Of a stretch of 64,000 nt of DNA, positions 25,430 through 34,789 are shown in pieces. Source of the stretch: Aequorivita echinoideorum (GTDB lineage Bacteria; Bacteroidota; Bacteroidia; Flavobacteriales; Flavobacteriaceae); NCBI RefSeq assembly GCF_018476645.1, contig NZ_JAHCTB010000004.1:404121-468120 (forward strand). The letters run 5' to 3'. Under the pieces are notes generated by a model. The model ran no database searches and had not been told where the DNA came from. It saw nothing but the letters and a program-made list of their open reading frames with translations. Positions within the stretch are counted from its first letter, which is position 1. Every line of letters begins with the position of its first letter. Both the position numbers and the translations under genes were made by a program.

Positions 25430-25984
25430 CTATGCGTGTTGCAATTCATGTTTTCCTTCTTTTATTTCTTCAATAAGCTTTGAATTGAAGGCTGGCAAAT
25501 CATCGGGGTTTCTACTGGTTACAAAGCCTTCATCTACCACAACTTCTTCGTCAACCCAATTTGCACCGGCATTCACCAAATCAGTTTTTATAGAGTTGAA
25601 AGAAGTTAGTTTTCTACCTTTTACCACTTCCGCAGAAATCAAAATTTGTGGTCCGTGGCAAATAGCTGCAACTGGTTTTTTCTGTTCAAAGAAATCTTTC
25701 ACAAATTGTAGGGCGTTGTCATTTCTTCGCAATTTATCGGGATTTATGACGCCACCGGGTAATACCAATGCATTATACTGTTTAGCATTTACGCTATCAA
25801 GTGTTTTATCAACACTGTACTCGTTGCTCCAGTTTCCGTCTTTCCACGCCTTAATTTTACCGGATTCTTCACTCACAATATCTACTTGAAAGCCTTCTTT
25901 CTCCATCGCTTCCTTTGGTGATTTAAGTTCAGATTCTTCAAAGCCATTTGTAGCTAAAATTGCAATTCTTTTGTTGGTTTCCAT
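25430..25984 (-). CDS. DJ-1/PfpI family protein (class I glutamine amidotransferase-like)
   Basis: A 184-residue protein with the flavodoxin-like DJ-1 fold: ATNGFEESELKSPKEAMEKE near the start provides the conserved glutamate, and the nucleophile elbow AAICHGPQILISAE contains the active cysteine-histidine pair. VTSRNPDDLPAFNSKLIEEI closes the domain. Family members are intracellular proteases, deglycases or chaperones; length and motifs fit the PfpI/YhbO subfamily. It is monocistronic, convergent with the preceding gene. Confidence 0.92.
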   Translation of the reverse strand: METNKRIAILATNGFEESELKSPKEAMEKEGFQVDIVSEESGKIKAWKDGNWSNEYSVDKTLDSVNAKQYNALVLPGGVINPDKLRRNDNALQFVKDFFEQKKPVAAICHGPQILISAEVVKGRKLTSFNSIKTDLVNAGANWVDEEVVVDEGFVTSRNPDDLPAFNSKLIEEIKEGKHELQHA

Positions 25985-26086
25985 AATAATTTTATTTTTT
26001 ATTTAGCCTAAAATTACTCTGTTATGATCGTTTTCCCAACCCGTGTACATTAATGTTTTGCTAATCTTTGTTAATGATAAACAAAA

Positions 26087-27034
26087 TCAATTATTCATTA
26101 AGGATTCGGCTTTTTTTTTACTTTCTTCTACCTTTCTTTTGTATTCCCTCAACTCCTCGATTTCCTTTTCATAAGAAAGTGTTGCATTGCTTGTAGGTTC
26201 CACCGTAACATTGCGATGAAGCGCCCAATTTACTGTGAATTCGGCTCCAAAAAATAAAATGAGACACGTGTAATAAACCCAAGAAAGTAATAAAACCACA
26301 CTCCCCGCTGCACCGTAAACGCTTGCCGGATCTGATTTGGCAAAATAAAATCCAATTAAATATTTCCCTACCAAAAACAATAATGCTGTCATGGATGCGC
26401 CAATTAAATTGGTTTTCCATTTTATTTTTACATCGGGTAATAGCGTGAATACAGCTGCAAAAAGTGCGGTAATAATAATTTGGGAAAAGATAAAATTTAA
26501 AACTTCAATCAAGTGTGAAGATAATTCAGAATAATAACCGCTTATGAATTCGCTTAAAGCATTGATTGCAGTAGTTATTACCAAAGAAATCAAGAGCAAA
26601 AGCCCAATGGCCAAAACCATTCCAAATGAGGTAGCTCGACGTTTTAAGGTATCAACAAAGGTATTTTTTTTGGCTCGAACGCTCCAAATATCATTCAATG
26701 CTTTTTGAAGTTGAAAGAAAACACCAGTAGCACCGAAAATCAACATACCAACCCCAAAGATTATAAACAAAACAGAACTTTCAGATAAGGATGCGTTGAT
26801 AATCATTGCCTGGATCAACTCTGCACTCCCCTCGCCTACCAATCCGCTGATTTCTGAAGTAATTCTTCCTTCTACAGCCTCGCGCCCAAAAAATACCCCG
26901 GCCATGTGTACCGTAATTATTAAAAGCGAGGGAAGTGAAAAAAGAGCGTAATAGGCAATTACCGCACTTTTTACCCAAGGATCGTTTTTATCCCAGCTTA
27001 TATAGGTATCTTTTAATAATTTTAAAAATTTCAT
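26087..27034 (-). CDS. YihY/virulence factor BrkB family membrane protein
   Basis: A 315-residue inner-membrane protein with about six helices, including AYYALFSLPSLLIITVHMAG, FIIFGVGMLIFGATGVFFQL, MVLAIGLLLLISLVITTAIN and GSVVLLLSWVYYTCLILFFG. FFQLQKALNDIWSVRAKK and the YGAAGSVVLLLSWVYY region are family hallmarks. The C-terminal 50 residues form a charged coiled coil (EKEIEELREYKRKVEESKKK). The transported substrate, if any, is unknown. It follows the Lrp-type regulator on the same strand after a terminator. Confidence 0.92.
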   Translation of the reverse strand: MKFLKLLKDTYISWDKNDPWVKSAVIAYYALFSLPSLLIITVHMAGVFFGREAVEGRITSEISGLVGEGSAELIQAMIINASLSESSVLFIIFGVGMLIFGATGVFFQLQKALNDIWSVRAKKNTFVDTLKRRATSFGMVLAIGLLLLISLVITTAINALSEFISGYYSELSSHLIEVLNFIFSQIIITALFAAVFTLLPDVKIKWKTNLIGASMTALLFLVGKYLIGFYFAKSDPASVYGAAGSVVLLLSWVYYTCLILFFGAEFTVNWALHRNVTVEPTSNATLSYEKEIEELREYKRKVEESKKKAESLMNN

Positions 27035-27085
27035 AGAAATTTATGCTTTTGAGAAATTTTCTTTTTCTGATGAAATTAAAGATAA

Positions 27086-27116
27086 AAAAAACCTTTGCCG
27101 CAAAACAAAGGTTTTT
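27086..27116 (-). terminator. Rho-independent terminator after the Lrp gene
   Basis: Stem AAAAACCTTTG / CAAAGGTTTTT with loop CCGCAAAA. Located 20 bases past the stop of the Lrp-type regulator and 52 bases before the start of the YihY gene, both on the minus strand. Confidence 0.88.
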
Positions 27117-27135
27117 CTCAAATAAATGATAAAAT

Positions 27136-27615
27136 TTAGATCTCGTTGAAGATGGAATGAAGCAGTCGCTTTTTGTCATTAATGCTTTCTTCCATGGAAA
27201 TCATCGTTTCGGTACGGCTAACACCTTCAATATCATCTATTTTATAAATTATTTCCTTTGCGTGAGATGTATCCTTTGCGCGAATTTTACAGAAAATATT
27301 GAATTTGCCCGTGGTAACACTCGCAACAGTAACATAAGGAATGTCGCTTATTCTTTCAAGAACAAATTGTGTTTGTGAAGTTTTGAAGATGAATATTCCA
27401 ACGTATGCTATAAAGGAATATCCTAATTTCTCATAATCTACTTGAAGTGATGAACCGGTAATAATTCCAGCTTCTTCCATTTTTTTTACGCGAACATGAA
27501 CCGTCCCGGCTGAGATTTCGAGTTTCTTTGCAATATCCGTGAAAGGCGTACGGGTATTGTCGATAAGCATATCTAATATTTTATGGTCAGTATCGTCTAA
27601 TTTAAATTTGGGCAT
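27136..27615 (-). CDS. Lrp/AsnC family transcriptional regulator
   Basis: A 159-residue regulator: N-terminal helix-turn-helix (LDDTDHKILDMLIDNTRTPF, then DIAKKLEISAGTVHVRVKKM) and a C-terminal RAM ligand-binding domain (SFIAYVGIFIFKTSQTQFVL, VASVTTGKFNIFCKIRAK). Such proteins sense amino acids. The start at 27615 (MPKFKLDD) matches the family; the longer reading to 27708 would run into the 3' end of the carboxypeptidase gene. Its target is not evident. Confidence 0.93.
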   Translation of the reverse strand: MPKFKLDDTDHKILDMLIDNTRTPFTDIAKKLEISAGTVHVRVKKMEEAGIITGSSLQVDYEKLGYSFIAYVGIFIFKTSQTQFVLERISDIPYVTVASVTTGKFNIFCKIRAKDTSHAKEIIYKIDDIEGVSRTETMISMEESINDKKRLLHSIFNEI

Positions 27616-27691
27616 ATGTTTTATTTTTTTTGCAAAAATAATGGAATAATCAAGATATGAAACATATTTGTTGAAAATAAATTGCCTTTCC

Positions 27692-28807
27692 CTAAATTTT
27701 ACTGACAATATCTATTAAATTTTCACTATTATTTAACAATTTTTTAAAATCACTTATTTCTAAATCCTTGGCATCCTTTTCTCTATGACCGAACAAATGG
27801 TTCAAATTTCCAATCTCATCAACCTTTGGAATAAATTGAATTGTTCCATCTTTTAAAATTTCTGAATATTGTATTGCTAAATCTATATTAGACTGACCTT
27901 CTTCATAAGCTATGTTTCTTATTATAATATCCCGATAATTTTTTTGATTTTCGGGAATTTTAAAATACGCCGAATAGTCAATTTGCTTGTGATCCCCTAC
28001 AATTTCGAACAAGGCGAGCAATGAATAAAATAAATATTCTCGTGACTTTTCCCTGGAATAATCTTGATCGTGATGCCCTGCTTCAAACAGTATTGTTGGC
28101 ACATTCATTTTCTGAAATGAATCGCCCGTGCAATTTTCATTGTACCCGTCATCAAACCTTCCTATTTTTCCGGGAATAACTTTCTGTAAGAAACGATTCA
28201 TTTTTACAATGTGTTTCATTGCCTTTTTACGCGATTCAGTTATAGATCGCTGCCCATCCGAAGCCGGAGATAGAAAAGAAATAGCCGCAGGCTCACCATT
28301 TTCGAAACCAAATATTGAACGTTGATCGTGCATATTTAAGCACAAATCGGGTTTCAAATTGTCAAAAATTTGTCGCAGGCATTGACTTTCCTTTTGACTC
28401 AAATTTTTTGCATCTCTATTTAAATCTACATTGTTGGCATTTTCGCGTGTAAATACAGCGGCACCGTCTGGATTGAGCATAGGAATGATGTGAACTGTAT
28501 ACCCATTCAAAAAAGTTTCAATTTCAGATTGCAAAAATTCCCTCTGATTGATAAATTTCAAAAAATCAAAAAGCGCCTTCGTAGTTGTTGATTCATTGCC
28601 GTGCATTTGCGACCACGCCAAAACATTTTTTTTACCATTTCCAATTGTAATCATTGGAATTACTTTCCCCATTTCAGAAGAACCAATAGTGGAGATTTTT
28701 GACTTTTCGGAATAAATTTTAAAAAGAGGAAGTATGTGTTCCGAAGAAATATACCGACCCTTTAGCTGGGTCTCCATGCTGTTATAAAACCAAGATGTTA
28801 ATTCCAT
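27692..28807 (-). CDS. M14 family zinc carboxypeptidase
   Basis: A 371-residue peptidase domain protein. Zinc ligands are in SQMHGNESTTTKALFDF (His and Glu), and the third ligand is probably the His of LNMHDQRSIFGF. NPDGAAVFTRENANNVDLNRD supplies the substrate-arginine and asparagine positions. A C-terminal domain of about 90 residues follows (YAEEGQSNIDLAIQYSEILK is not exact, but the NIAYEEGQSNIDLAIQYSEI stretch is visible). There is no signal peptide, so it is probably cytoplasmic, possibly acting on cell-wall peptides or modified amino acids. It is divergent from an XRE regulator, with palindromic sites between. Confidence 0.88.
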   Translation of the reverse strand: MELTSWFYNSMETQLKGRYISSEHILPLFKIYSEKSKISTIGSSEMGKVIPMITIGNGKKNVLAWSQMHGNESTTTKALFDFLKFINQREFLQSEIETFLNGYTVHIIPMLNPDGAAVFTRENANNVDLNRDAKNLSQKESQCLRQIFDNLKPDLCLNMHDQRSIFGFENGEPAAISFLSPASDGQRSITESRKKAMKHIVKMNRFLQKVIPGKIGRFDDGYNENCTGDSFQKMNVPTILFEAGHHDQDYSREKSREYLFYSLLALFEIVGDHKQIDYSAYFKIPENQKNYRDIIIRNIAYEEGQSNIDLAIQYSEILKDGTIQFIPKVDEIGNLNHLFGHREKDAKDLEISDFKKLLNNSENLIDIVSKI

Positions 28808-28818
28808 AAAATACGATT

Positions 28819-28834
28819 GTTTACAAAGTTAAAC
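28819..28834. promoter_or_regulatory. Operator-like palindrome 1 (imperfect)
   Basis: GTTTACAAAGTTAAAC, a one-mismatch version of the palindrome at 28843-28858, centred 24 bases from it. On the minus strand it contains TAACTTTG, a fit to the -7 consensus TAnnTTTG, just ahead of the M14 gene start at 28807. Confidence 0.6.
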
Positions 28835-28842
28835 ATTCGTTA

Positions 28843-28858
28843 GTTTACAAATGTAAAC
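28843..28858. promoter_or_regulatory. Operator-like palindrome 2 (perfect)
   Basis: GTTTACAAATGTAAAC: seven-base arms GTTTACA / TGTAAAC around two bases. On the minus strand it contains TACATTTG, again a -7-type box reading toward the M14 gene. It is the same sequence class as the site at 29054-29068. Confidence 0.7.
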
Positions 28859-29032
28859 GATTAGTGGTAGCTTATTTGTTGTTTGAAGTAAACAAAAAAT
28901 GACGAACTAAAGACAATTATTTTATTAATATTATTTATTTTAAAAAACGACTATAAATTATTGTAAATTAATTTTTTATATAATATTATATAAAGTTGTA
29001 TTTAAATATATTTTATTGGTATTTTAAACATA

Positions 29033-29068
29033 TTGCTAGACTTTAAAATAAATTTTACATTTGTAAAC
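29033..29068 (+). promoter_or_regulatory. Promoter with embedded operator for the XRE gene
   Basis: TTG at 29033-29035, a 20-base spacer and TACATTTG at 29056-29063 match the Bacteroidota -33/-7 consensus. The -7 box is inside the palindrome TTTACATTTGTAAAC (29054-29068), the third copy of the site found at 28819 and 28843. A regulator bound here would block its own promoter. The leader would be about 25 bases before the ATG at 29095. Confidence 0.7.
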
Positions 29069-29094
29069 TGAAATTTATATTTAAAAATGTTACA

Positions 29095-29523
29095 ATGGTA
29101 AACAGTGAGGATTTCGCAAAAAGACTGGAAAAAATTCTTGAGTTTTATACTCTTTCTGCAACTCAATTTGCGTACGAGATGAACTTCAACCGGTCCACAA
29201 TTTCACATTTGCTTTCGGGCAGAAATAAACCCAGCTTGGAATTTGTAATGAATCTTTTGAAGAAATTTCCAGAGGTAAATCTTTATTGGCTAATGGATGG
29301 AAAAGGTACCTTCCCTTCCAGTAAAGTTTCTGAAAGTAAAATTGTTGAAGCAAAACCTGAAAAAACGGAAAGCCCAAAAAATAAGAATCGGGAGCCTGAC
29401 CTGTTTTCAGAAATTTCTGCTAAAAATCATAATGAGTTTTCACCTCTTAGGAATTCGGATGATTCAATTGAGCGAATTGTAATTTTCTATAAAAATGGTT
29501 CTTTTAAATCCTACCAAAATTGA
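29095..29523 (+). CDS. XRE-type helix-turn-helix regulator
   Basis: A 142-residue protein. Residues 5-65 form a lambda-repressor-like HTH domain: FAKRLEKILEFYTLSATQFA, then MNFNRSTISHLLSGRNKPSL and a VNLYWLMDGKGTFPSS tail typical of Bacteroidota XRE proteins. The remainder is low-complexity, charged and serine-rich (KPEKTESPKNKNREPD) and ends in IERIVIFYKNGSFKSYQ. It is divergent from the M14 carboxypeptidase and has a palindrome over its own -7 box, suggesting autoregulation and control of the peptidase. Confidence 0.9.
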   Translation: MVNSEDFAKRLEKILEFYTLSATQFAYEMNFNRSTISHLLSGRNKPSLEFVMNLLKKFPEVNLYWLMDGKGTFPSSKVSESKIVEAKPEKTESPKNKNREPDLFSEISAKNHNEFSPLRNSDDSIERIVIFYKNGSFKSYQN

Positions 29524-29563
29524 GCGTCTGGTTTTTTTTTCTGAAATTCGCCAAAAATAGTTT

Positions 29564-29932
29564 ATGCGTTTTTCCCTAATCATACTCCTGCTATTTGTTT
29601 ATGGTTGTTACGAACCAAAAAGGGATTGCAAGGATTTTAAAACGGGTATATTTGAATTTGAGGCGCTCTCCGGTACCGAAGTGCTGAAAACACGAATAGT
29701 GCGCAATGACACCACAGAAATCGATTATTTTCAGGGAAAGAGCGACACGTCTTCAATTAGATGGATAAATGATTGCGAATATGTCGTGCAGAAATTAAAT
29801 CCCAAAAATATGGCTGAGAAAAAGGCCATCCACATGAAGATATTAACTACCGATAAAAACAAATATACTTTTGAATTTAAGGAAGTTGGCAAAACAAAGA
29901 CCCGAAAAGCAACTGCGCGAAAAGTAGATTAG
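29564..29932 (+). CDS. Hypothetical lipoprotein, 122 aa
   Basis: A signal sequence with lipobox (MRFSLIILLLFVYGC) and a small beta-rich mature domain: KTGIFEFEALSGTEVLKTRI, TSSIRWINDCEYVVQKLNPK and KNKYTFEFKEVGKTKTRKAT. It has two cysteines near the middle and N-terminus that could pair. Homologues are common in flavobacteria without known function. Its stop overlaps the convergent mscL stop by four bases (TTAG read on both strands). Confidence 0.82.
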   Translation: MRFSLIILLLFVYGCYEPKRDCKDFKTGIFEFEALSGTEVLKTRIVRNDTTEIDYFQGKSDTSSIRWINDCEYVVQKLNPKNMAEKKAIHMKILTTDKNKYTFEFKEVGKTKTRKATARKVD

Positions 29933-30360
29933 GATTTTTTGGATTTCAAATACGAATTCTGCTCCTCCATTAATCTTTCAATATTCGATAAAAGCTGAAT
30001 ATCCTTAGGCGTATCTACGGTTTTGTCATTTGGATCCTCAGATTTTCTTTTAAATCTGTTTATAAATTTCACAACTAGAAAAATGGTAAATGAAATTATA
30101 AGAAAATCCAGCATTACCTCAAAAAGTTCACCATAACCTACTGCAACCTCAGCATTGCCCGCAGAAGCTTCACGAAGAATATACTTTCGGTCTGAAAAGT
30201 TTACGCCATCCGTTAAAAGTGAAAGCGGGGGCAATACAACTTTTTTGACGATGGCACTGATAACATCGTTAAAGGCAGTACCTATTACGATACCCACTGC
30301 CATATCGATCATATTTCCCTTAACCGCAAAGTTTTTAAATTCCTGAAAAAATGAAGCCAT
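29929..30360 (-). CDS. mscL: Large-conductance mechanosensitive channel MscL
   Basis: A 143-residue inner-membrane channel that opens under osmotic downshock. The first helix region is FKNFAVKGNMIDMAVGIVIG followed by TAFNDVISAIVKKVVLPPLS, the canonical MscL pore motif. The second helix is VMLDFLIISFTIFLVVKFIN. A periplasmic loop of about 35 residues lies between, and the C-terminal helix is charged. Length is typical. Confidence 0.95.
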   Translation of the reverse strand: MASFFQEFKNFAVKGNMIDMAVGIVIGTAFNDVISAIVKKVVLPPLSLLTDGVNFSDRKYILREASAGNAEVAVGYGELFEVMLDFLIISFTIFLVVKFINRFKRKSEDPNDKTVDTPKDIQLLSNIERLMEEQNSYLKSKKS

Positions 30361-30442
30361 GATTTTAGTTGAAATAATTTTTAATGAATTCGCAAAGATT
30401 CAGAAAATTGGGGGAGTATTCAAAAAAGATTTTAGAACGAAA

Positions 30443-31138
30443 TCAAATTCTGCCGGCTATCCTGTCCTTTGCAAGCTGAAGTACGGTGTGGAACTGGTCA
30501 TCCAAATTCATTTCAGAATTATCAACTTCAATGGCATCTTGTGCCTTTACGAGCGGAGAATCGCTGCGCGTGGTATCAATGTGGTCGCGTGCTTCAATGT
30601 TTTTTAAAACATCATCAAACTGAACCTCCTCACCTCGCGAATACAATTCCAAGAATCTTCTTTGCGCCCGCTGCCGGGATGAAGCATTCATAAAAATTTT
30701 CAATTCAGCATCCGGAAATACTACTGTGCCAATGTCCCTGCCGTCCATTACCACGCCTTTTGCGGCACCCATCATTTTTTGCTGCGCTACCAATTTTACG
30801 CGGACTTCGTGCACTGCGGCAATAGGACTCACAAATTCCGAAACGTGCATGGTACGGATATCCTTTTCAACGTTTTTGCCGTTCAAATAAATGTCGGCCC
30901 GTTCCAATGGATTTTTTTTTCTGAATTCCAAATGTATTTCAGGTAAGGATTTCAGCAATTTTTCTTCATCGAAATAATTTTCAGAAATAATATTATTCTC
31001 AAGCGCAAAAAGTGTAACCGCTCGATACATTGCACCGCTATCTACATAAACGTATCCCAGGGAATCCGCAAGTTGTTTGGCAACGGTGCTTTTTCCGGTA
31101 GATGAATATCCGTCTATCGCAATGGTAATTTTTTTCAT
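30443..31138 (-). CDS. cmk: (d)CMP kinase
   Basis: A 231-residue nucleoside monophosphate kinase. The P-loop is IDGYSSTGKSTVAKQLA (residues 8-24), with YVDSGAMYRAVTLFAL directly after it. The CMP-binding insert and VVMDGRDIGTVVFPDAELKI and the lid IEARDHIDTTRSDSPLVKA (residues about 181-199) are diagnostic. The start codon abuts the porQ stop... more exactly the gene lies directly upstream of porQ (stop 31139 follows start 31138 on the minus strand), so the porQ-cmk order on the transcript is porQ first, then cmk with no gap. Confidence 0.95.
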   Translation of the reverse strand: MKKITIAIDGYSSTGKSTVAKQLADSLGYVYVDSGAMYRAVTLFALENNIISENYFDEEKLLKSLPEIHLEFRKKNPLERADIYLNGKNVEKDIRTMHVSEFVSPIAAVHEVRVKLVAQQKMMGAAKGVVMDGRDIGTVVFPDAELKIFMNASSRQRAQRRFLELYSRGEEVQFDDVLKNIEARDHIDTTRSDSPLVKAQDAIEVDNSEMNLDDQFHTVLQLAKDRIAGRI

Positions 31139-32158
31139 TTACTGTAGATCTATATTGAGACCAAAATAGCTGGAGGCCGCGGCAGTGCTGAATTTTGCGT
31201 AGCTATAACTCAATCTTAGTTTATTCAATTTTATGGCAAAACCGGCACTTAGTCCGGCAAAAGCGCGCCTTTCTTCAATGCGCAACTCTTCCCCTCTTCT
31301 CAAATTATAACCCAAATGAATATTAAATCCACTTTCGGGAAATAATTCAACTCCCACGATCATATGCCGAAATGCGTTATCTATAAAATTAATGTTTTCT
31401 TCCGTAGTTTCTCCTTCCAAATTTGTTTCTTCACGATTAGGGTTAGAATATGCAATATTCCAGCGCTGCATATTTTCCAAAGTGAAATGCCAGCGGATGG
31501 GAATGTTTTTCACCGTTTGGGAAATTCCGAAGATAAGTTCAAATGGAAGTGGTTCCAGTTCAATATCATACGGCGTCAATTGTGTTCCCAAATTTCTGGC
31601 TACCCCAGTGATATTTAGATCCCAATCTTCATAAACATACATAATCGCAATATCAACGGCCACCCCAAAAGATGAATACTGTTCCAACTTTGAAGAAATA
31701 AATTTTAAATTTCCGCCAACGTGAAAATCCGTAAACGGTATATTTCGCGCGTGTCCCACGGAGACTGCCACATCTCCCCCACTGAAATTACTAGTAGGAT
31801 TTCCTGCTTCATCGTAACCATCAAATTGACCGTAATTTACATAGGTAATTCCTGCATGGATTACTTGCGTTCTCCTATCCCAGAGATAGGCGTAGGCTGC
31901 CGTTCCATAATTTATATCGCCTATATAATTTGTATAGTTTAAAGAAAGTTGGTTATCCATCTCTGGATTGATGCTGGCTGGATTGAATATTGCCTGTGTG
32001 GGATCGTAATCGTAGTTGGTCACTACTTTTCCGCCCAAGGCCGCCATTCGTGGATTGTTTATAAGATTTAAGAATTGGTAAGTAGATCTACCCCCAATTT
32101 GTGCAGTAACAACTGTAGATACAATCAAAAAGAAAAAAAAGCAAACCTTTTGGGCCAT
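31139..32158 (-). CDS. porQ: Type IX secretion system protein PorQ
   Basis: A 339-residue outer-membrane beta-barrel of the PorV/FadL-like fold. Signal peptide MAQKVCFFFFLIVSTVVTA (residues 1-19), then GGRSTYQFLNLINNPRMAAL and GGKVVTNYDYDPTQAIFNPA, the PorQ N-terminal signature. Many amphipathic strands follow, and the protein ends with a strand YSYAKFSTAAASSYFGLNID. PorQ, with PorZ, belongs to the T9SS attachment complex that anchors cargo on the cell surface. It shares a transcript with cmk, an order seen in other Flavobacteriaceae. Confidence 0.92.
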   Translation of the reverse strand: MAQKVCFFFFLIVSTVVTAQIGGRSTYQFLNLINNPRMAALGGKVVTNYDYDPTQAIFNPASINPEMDNQLSLNYTNYIGDINYGTAAYAYLWDRRTQVIHAGITYVNYGQFDGYDEAGNPTSNFSGGDVAVSVGHARNIPFTDFHVGGNLKFISSKLEQYSSFGVAVDIAIMYVYEDWDLNITGVARNLGTQLTPYDIELEPLPFELIFGISQTVKNIPIRWHFTLENMQRWNIAYSNPNREETNLEGETTEENINFIDNAFRHMIVGVELFPESGFNIHLGYNLRRGEELRIEERRAFAGLSAGFAIKLNKLRLSYSYAKFSTAAASSYFGLNIDLQ

Positions 32159-32267
32159 AGAGGTGTGTTACCGTAACTGAAATTTAAAACGAATGCAATG
32201 ATAATTTATTTTTGCAAAGGAAAGAAATGATTGTTCATGAAATAAAATTATAATCTGATTAAAACAA

Positions 32268-32305
32268 AATCAGGCCTCGGTAAGAAATGTAACCGAGACC
32301 TGAAA
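32268..32305 (-). terminator. Rho-independent terminator after lon
   Basis: Arms TCAGGcCTCGGT and ACCGAGaCCTGA (one mismatch) around a ten-base loop. On the minus strand it is followed by TTTTGTTTT. It lies 22 bases past the lon stop codon. Confidence 0.85.
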
Positions 32306-32325
32306 TCTATTTGAAATGAAATTTC

Positions 32326-34776
32326 CTATAATTTCTTCGCGTTCTTGACTTTTTCTTTCGTGAGTGCCAAATTTAGTACCTCGCTCATATCCTTCACATA
32401 GTGAAAGGTCAATCCTTTCAAATATTCCTGCTTTATTTCAGCGATGTCACGCTTATTTTCTTCACTTAGAAGGATGTCGGTGATGCGAGCTCTTTTTGCC
32501 GCTAGGATTTTTTCTTTAATTCCTCCCACGGGCAACACTTTTCCGCGAAGTGTAATTTCTCCGGTCATCGCGATGCTTTTCTTTACCTTTCGCTGAGTAA
32601 AAAGTGAAACCAAAGATGTAAGCATTGTAATCCCAGCGCTGGGACCGTCCTTTGGGGTTGCACCTTCTGGAACGTGGATATGCACATTGTATTTCTCAAA
32701 AATATCTGCGGAAACACCCAATTCCTTAGCGTGGGATTTAATGTATTCCAAAGCAATGGTTGCAGATTCTTTCATCACTTTTCCAAGGTTTCCGGTCATA
32801 TTCAAATTTCCTTTTCCCTGCGAAAGCGCAGATTCAATAAAAAGGATGTCACCGCCCACGGAAGTCCATGCAAGACCTGTCACTACTCCGGCTACATCAT
32901 TATTTTCATATTTTCCGCGTTCCATTTTTGGAGGGCCGAGTATTTCGACAATAGCTTCGTTTGTAATCTTCACTTCGTACTCTTCATCCATTGCAATTTT
33001 CATGGCTGCATAACGAACCATTTTGGCTATTTGCTTCTCGAGCGAACGTACACCACTCTCCCGGGTATAGCCTTCTACAATTTTTTCAAGCTGTGGCTTC
33101 GCAATTTTTATATGTGAGCTATCCAGACCGTGCTCCTCCAATTGTTTTGGAAGCAAATGGCGCTTTGCAATCTCTACTTTTTCTTCAATTGTATAACCGG
33201 TAACATTGATAATCTCCATCCTGTCGCGCAATGCAGGCTGTATGGTGCTCAAACTATTTGAAGTAGCAATGAACATCACCTTTGAAAGATCGTAGCCCAG
33301 TTCCAAGAAATTATCATAAAACGAATTATTCTGTTCTGGGTCGAGCACTTCAAGCATAGCCGAAGATGGATCCCCTTGATTACTAACTGAAATTTTATCA
33401 ATCTCATCCAAAACAAATACAGGGTTACTCGTACCGGCTTTTTTCAAGCTTTGGATAATTCTACCGGGCATTGCGCCAATGTAAGTTTTTCTGTGGCCAC
33501 GAATTTCTGCTTCATCTCGTAATCCGCCTAAAGACATTCGCACATATTTTCTTCCAAGCGCCTCGGCAATTGATTTACCCAAGGATGTTTTACCAACTCC
33601 CGGAGGGCCGTAAAGACAAAGAATTGGCGATTTCATATCATTCCGAAGCTTCAAAACGGCAAGATATTCTATGATGCGTTTTTTTACATCATCTAGGCCA
33701 TAATGGTCACGGTCCAAAATTTTTCTTGCCCGCTTTAAATCAAATTTATCTTTACTGAATTTTTCCCAGGGAAGTTCGAGAATAAGATCCAAATAATTGC
33801 GCTGAATACTGTATTCAGCCACTTGTGGATTCATTCGCTGCAACTTTCCAAGCTCTTTATCGAAATGTTTTTGAACATCCTTACTCCATTTTTTTTCCTT
33901 GGAACGTTGACGCATTTCCTCAATTTCCTCCTCCGTGGAAGAACCGCCAAGTTCTTCCTGTATGGTCTTCATTTGCTGATGAAGAAAATATTCGCGCTGC
34001 TGCTGGCTTATATCATTTTGCACCTTACTTTGAATATCGTTTCGCAGGGATAATTTTTGCATTTCAATATTCATATACCGTAGCGTTTCCAGCGCGCGAT
34101 CTTTCAAATCATTAATTTCCAGCAACGTCTGCTTTTCTTCAACAGAAATACTCAAATTTGAAGAAACGAAGTTGACCAAAAAACTTGAACTTTCAATATT
34201 CTTTATCGCGAAAGCGGCTTCCGAAGGAATGTTTGGACTATCTTTTATTATTTCCAAAGATTTTTCCTTAATAGATTCGATGATAGCCTTGAATTCCTCA
34301 TTCTCTTTTGCCGGCCTCGCCTCCGCTACTTCGCGAATGGTTGCCGTGATGTAAGGTGAAGTTTTAATTACTTCAGCTACTTCAAATCGTTTTTTACCTT
34401 GAATAATTACCGTGGTGTTGCCATCTGGCATTTTCAAAACGCGCAAAATCTGGGCAACGGTCCCAATAGTATTTATATCATCAATACCCGGTTCTTCTTC
34501 GTTTTCATCAATTTGCGAAACAACCCCAATTACCTTACTTCCCTTGTAAGTTTCATTGATAAGTTTGATGGATTTATCCCTTCCGGCGGTAATGGGGATT
34601 ACCACTCCAGGAAATAAAACAGTATTTCGCAAAGGTAAAATGGGCAAGGTGTCTGGAAGATTTTCTTTATGCATTGCATCTTCATCCTCCGCAGACATTA
34701 AAGGTATAAAGTCTGCATCTTCACTTAAATTTTGCAATGACAATTTGTCTAATGATGTTAATTTTGTATTAGCCAT
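32326..34776 (-). CDS. lon: ATP-dependent protease Lon (endopeptidase La)
   Basis: A full-length 816-residue Lon. The N-terminal substrate domain (about 40-250) begins with [20 protein letters not shown]. The AAA+ module has Walker [21 protein letters not shown] and Walker [14 protein letters not shown]. The C-terminal proteolytic domain has the catalytic serine in [18 protein letters not shown] and the catalytic lysine in [13 protein letters not shown]. The gene is monocistronic with its own terminator. Upstream it has a 9-base inverted repeat (34790-34821) that may be a control site. Confidence 0.97.
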   Translation of the reverse strand: MANTKLTSLDKLSLQNLSEDADFIPLMSAEDEDAMHKENLPDTLPILPLRNTVLFPGVVIPITAGRDKSIKLINETYKGSKVIGVVSQIDENEEEPGIDDINTIGTVAQILRVLKMPDGNTTVIIQGKKRFEVAEVIKTSPYITATIREVAEARPAKENEEFKAIIESIKEKSLEIIKDSPNIPSEAAFAIKNIESSSFLVNFVSSNLSISVEEKQTLLEINDLKDRALETLRYMNIEMQKLSLRNDIQSKVQNDISQQQREYFLHQQMKTIQEELGGSSTEEEIEEMRQRSKEKKWSKDVQKHFDKELGKLQRMNPQVAEYSIQRNYLDLILELPWEKFSKDKFDLKRARKILDRDHYGLDDVKKRIIEYLAVLKLRNDMKSPILCLYGPPGVGKTSLGKSIAEALGRKYVRMSLGGLRDEAEIRGHRKTYIGAMPGRIIQSLKKAGTSNPVFVLDEIDKISVSNQGDPSSAMLEVLDPEQNNSFYDNFLELGYDLSKVMFIATSNSLSTIQPALRDRMEIINVTGYTIEEKVEIAKRHLLPKQLEEHGLDSSHIKIAKPQLEKIVEGYTRESGVRSLEKQIAKMVRYAAMKIAMDEEYEVKITNEAIVEILGPPKMERGKYENNDVAGVVTGLAWTSVGGDILFIESALSQGKGNLNMTGNLGKVMKESATIALEYIKSHAKELGVSADIFEKYNVHIHVPEGATPKDGPSAGITMLTSLVSLFTQRKVKKSIAMTGEITLRGKVLPVGGIKEKILAAKRARITDILLSEENKRDIAEIKQEYLKGLTFHYVKDMSEVLNLALTKEKVKNAKKL

Positions 34777-34789
34777 ATATTATTCTAGG

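Noticed and set aside
28860..29032. Possible small RNA or tRNA between the M14 and XRE genes
   Set aside because: The stretch is A+T-rich with no cloverleaf or stable long helix.
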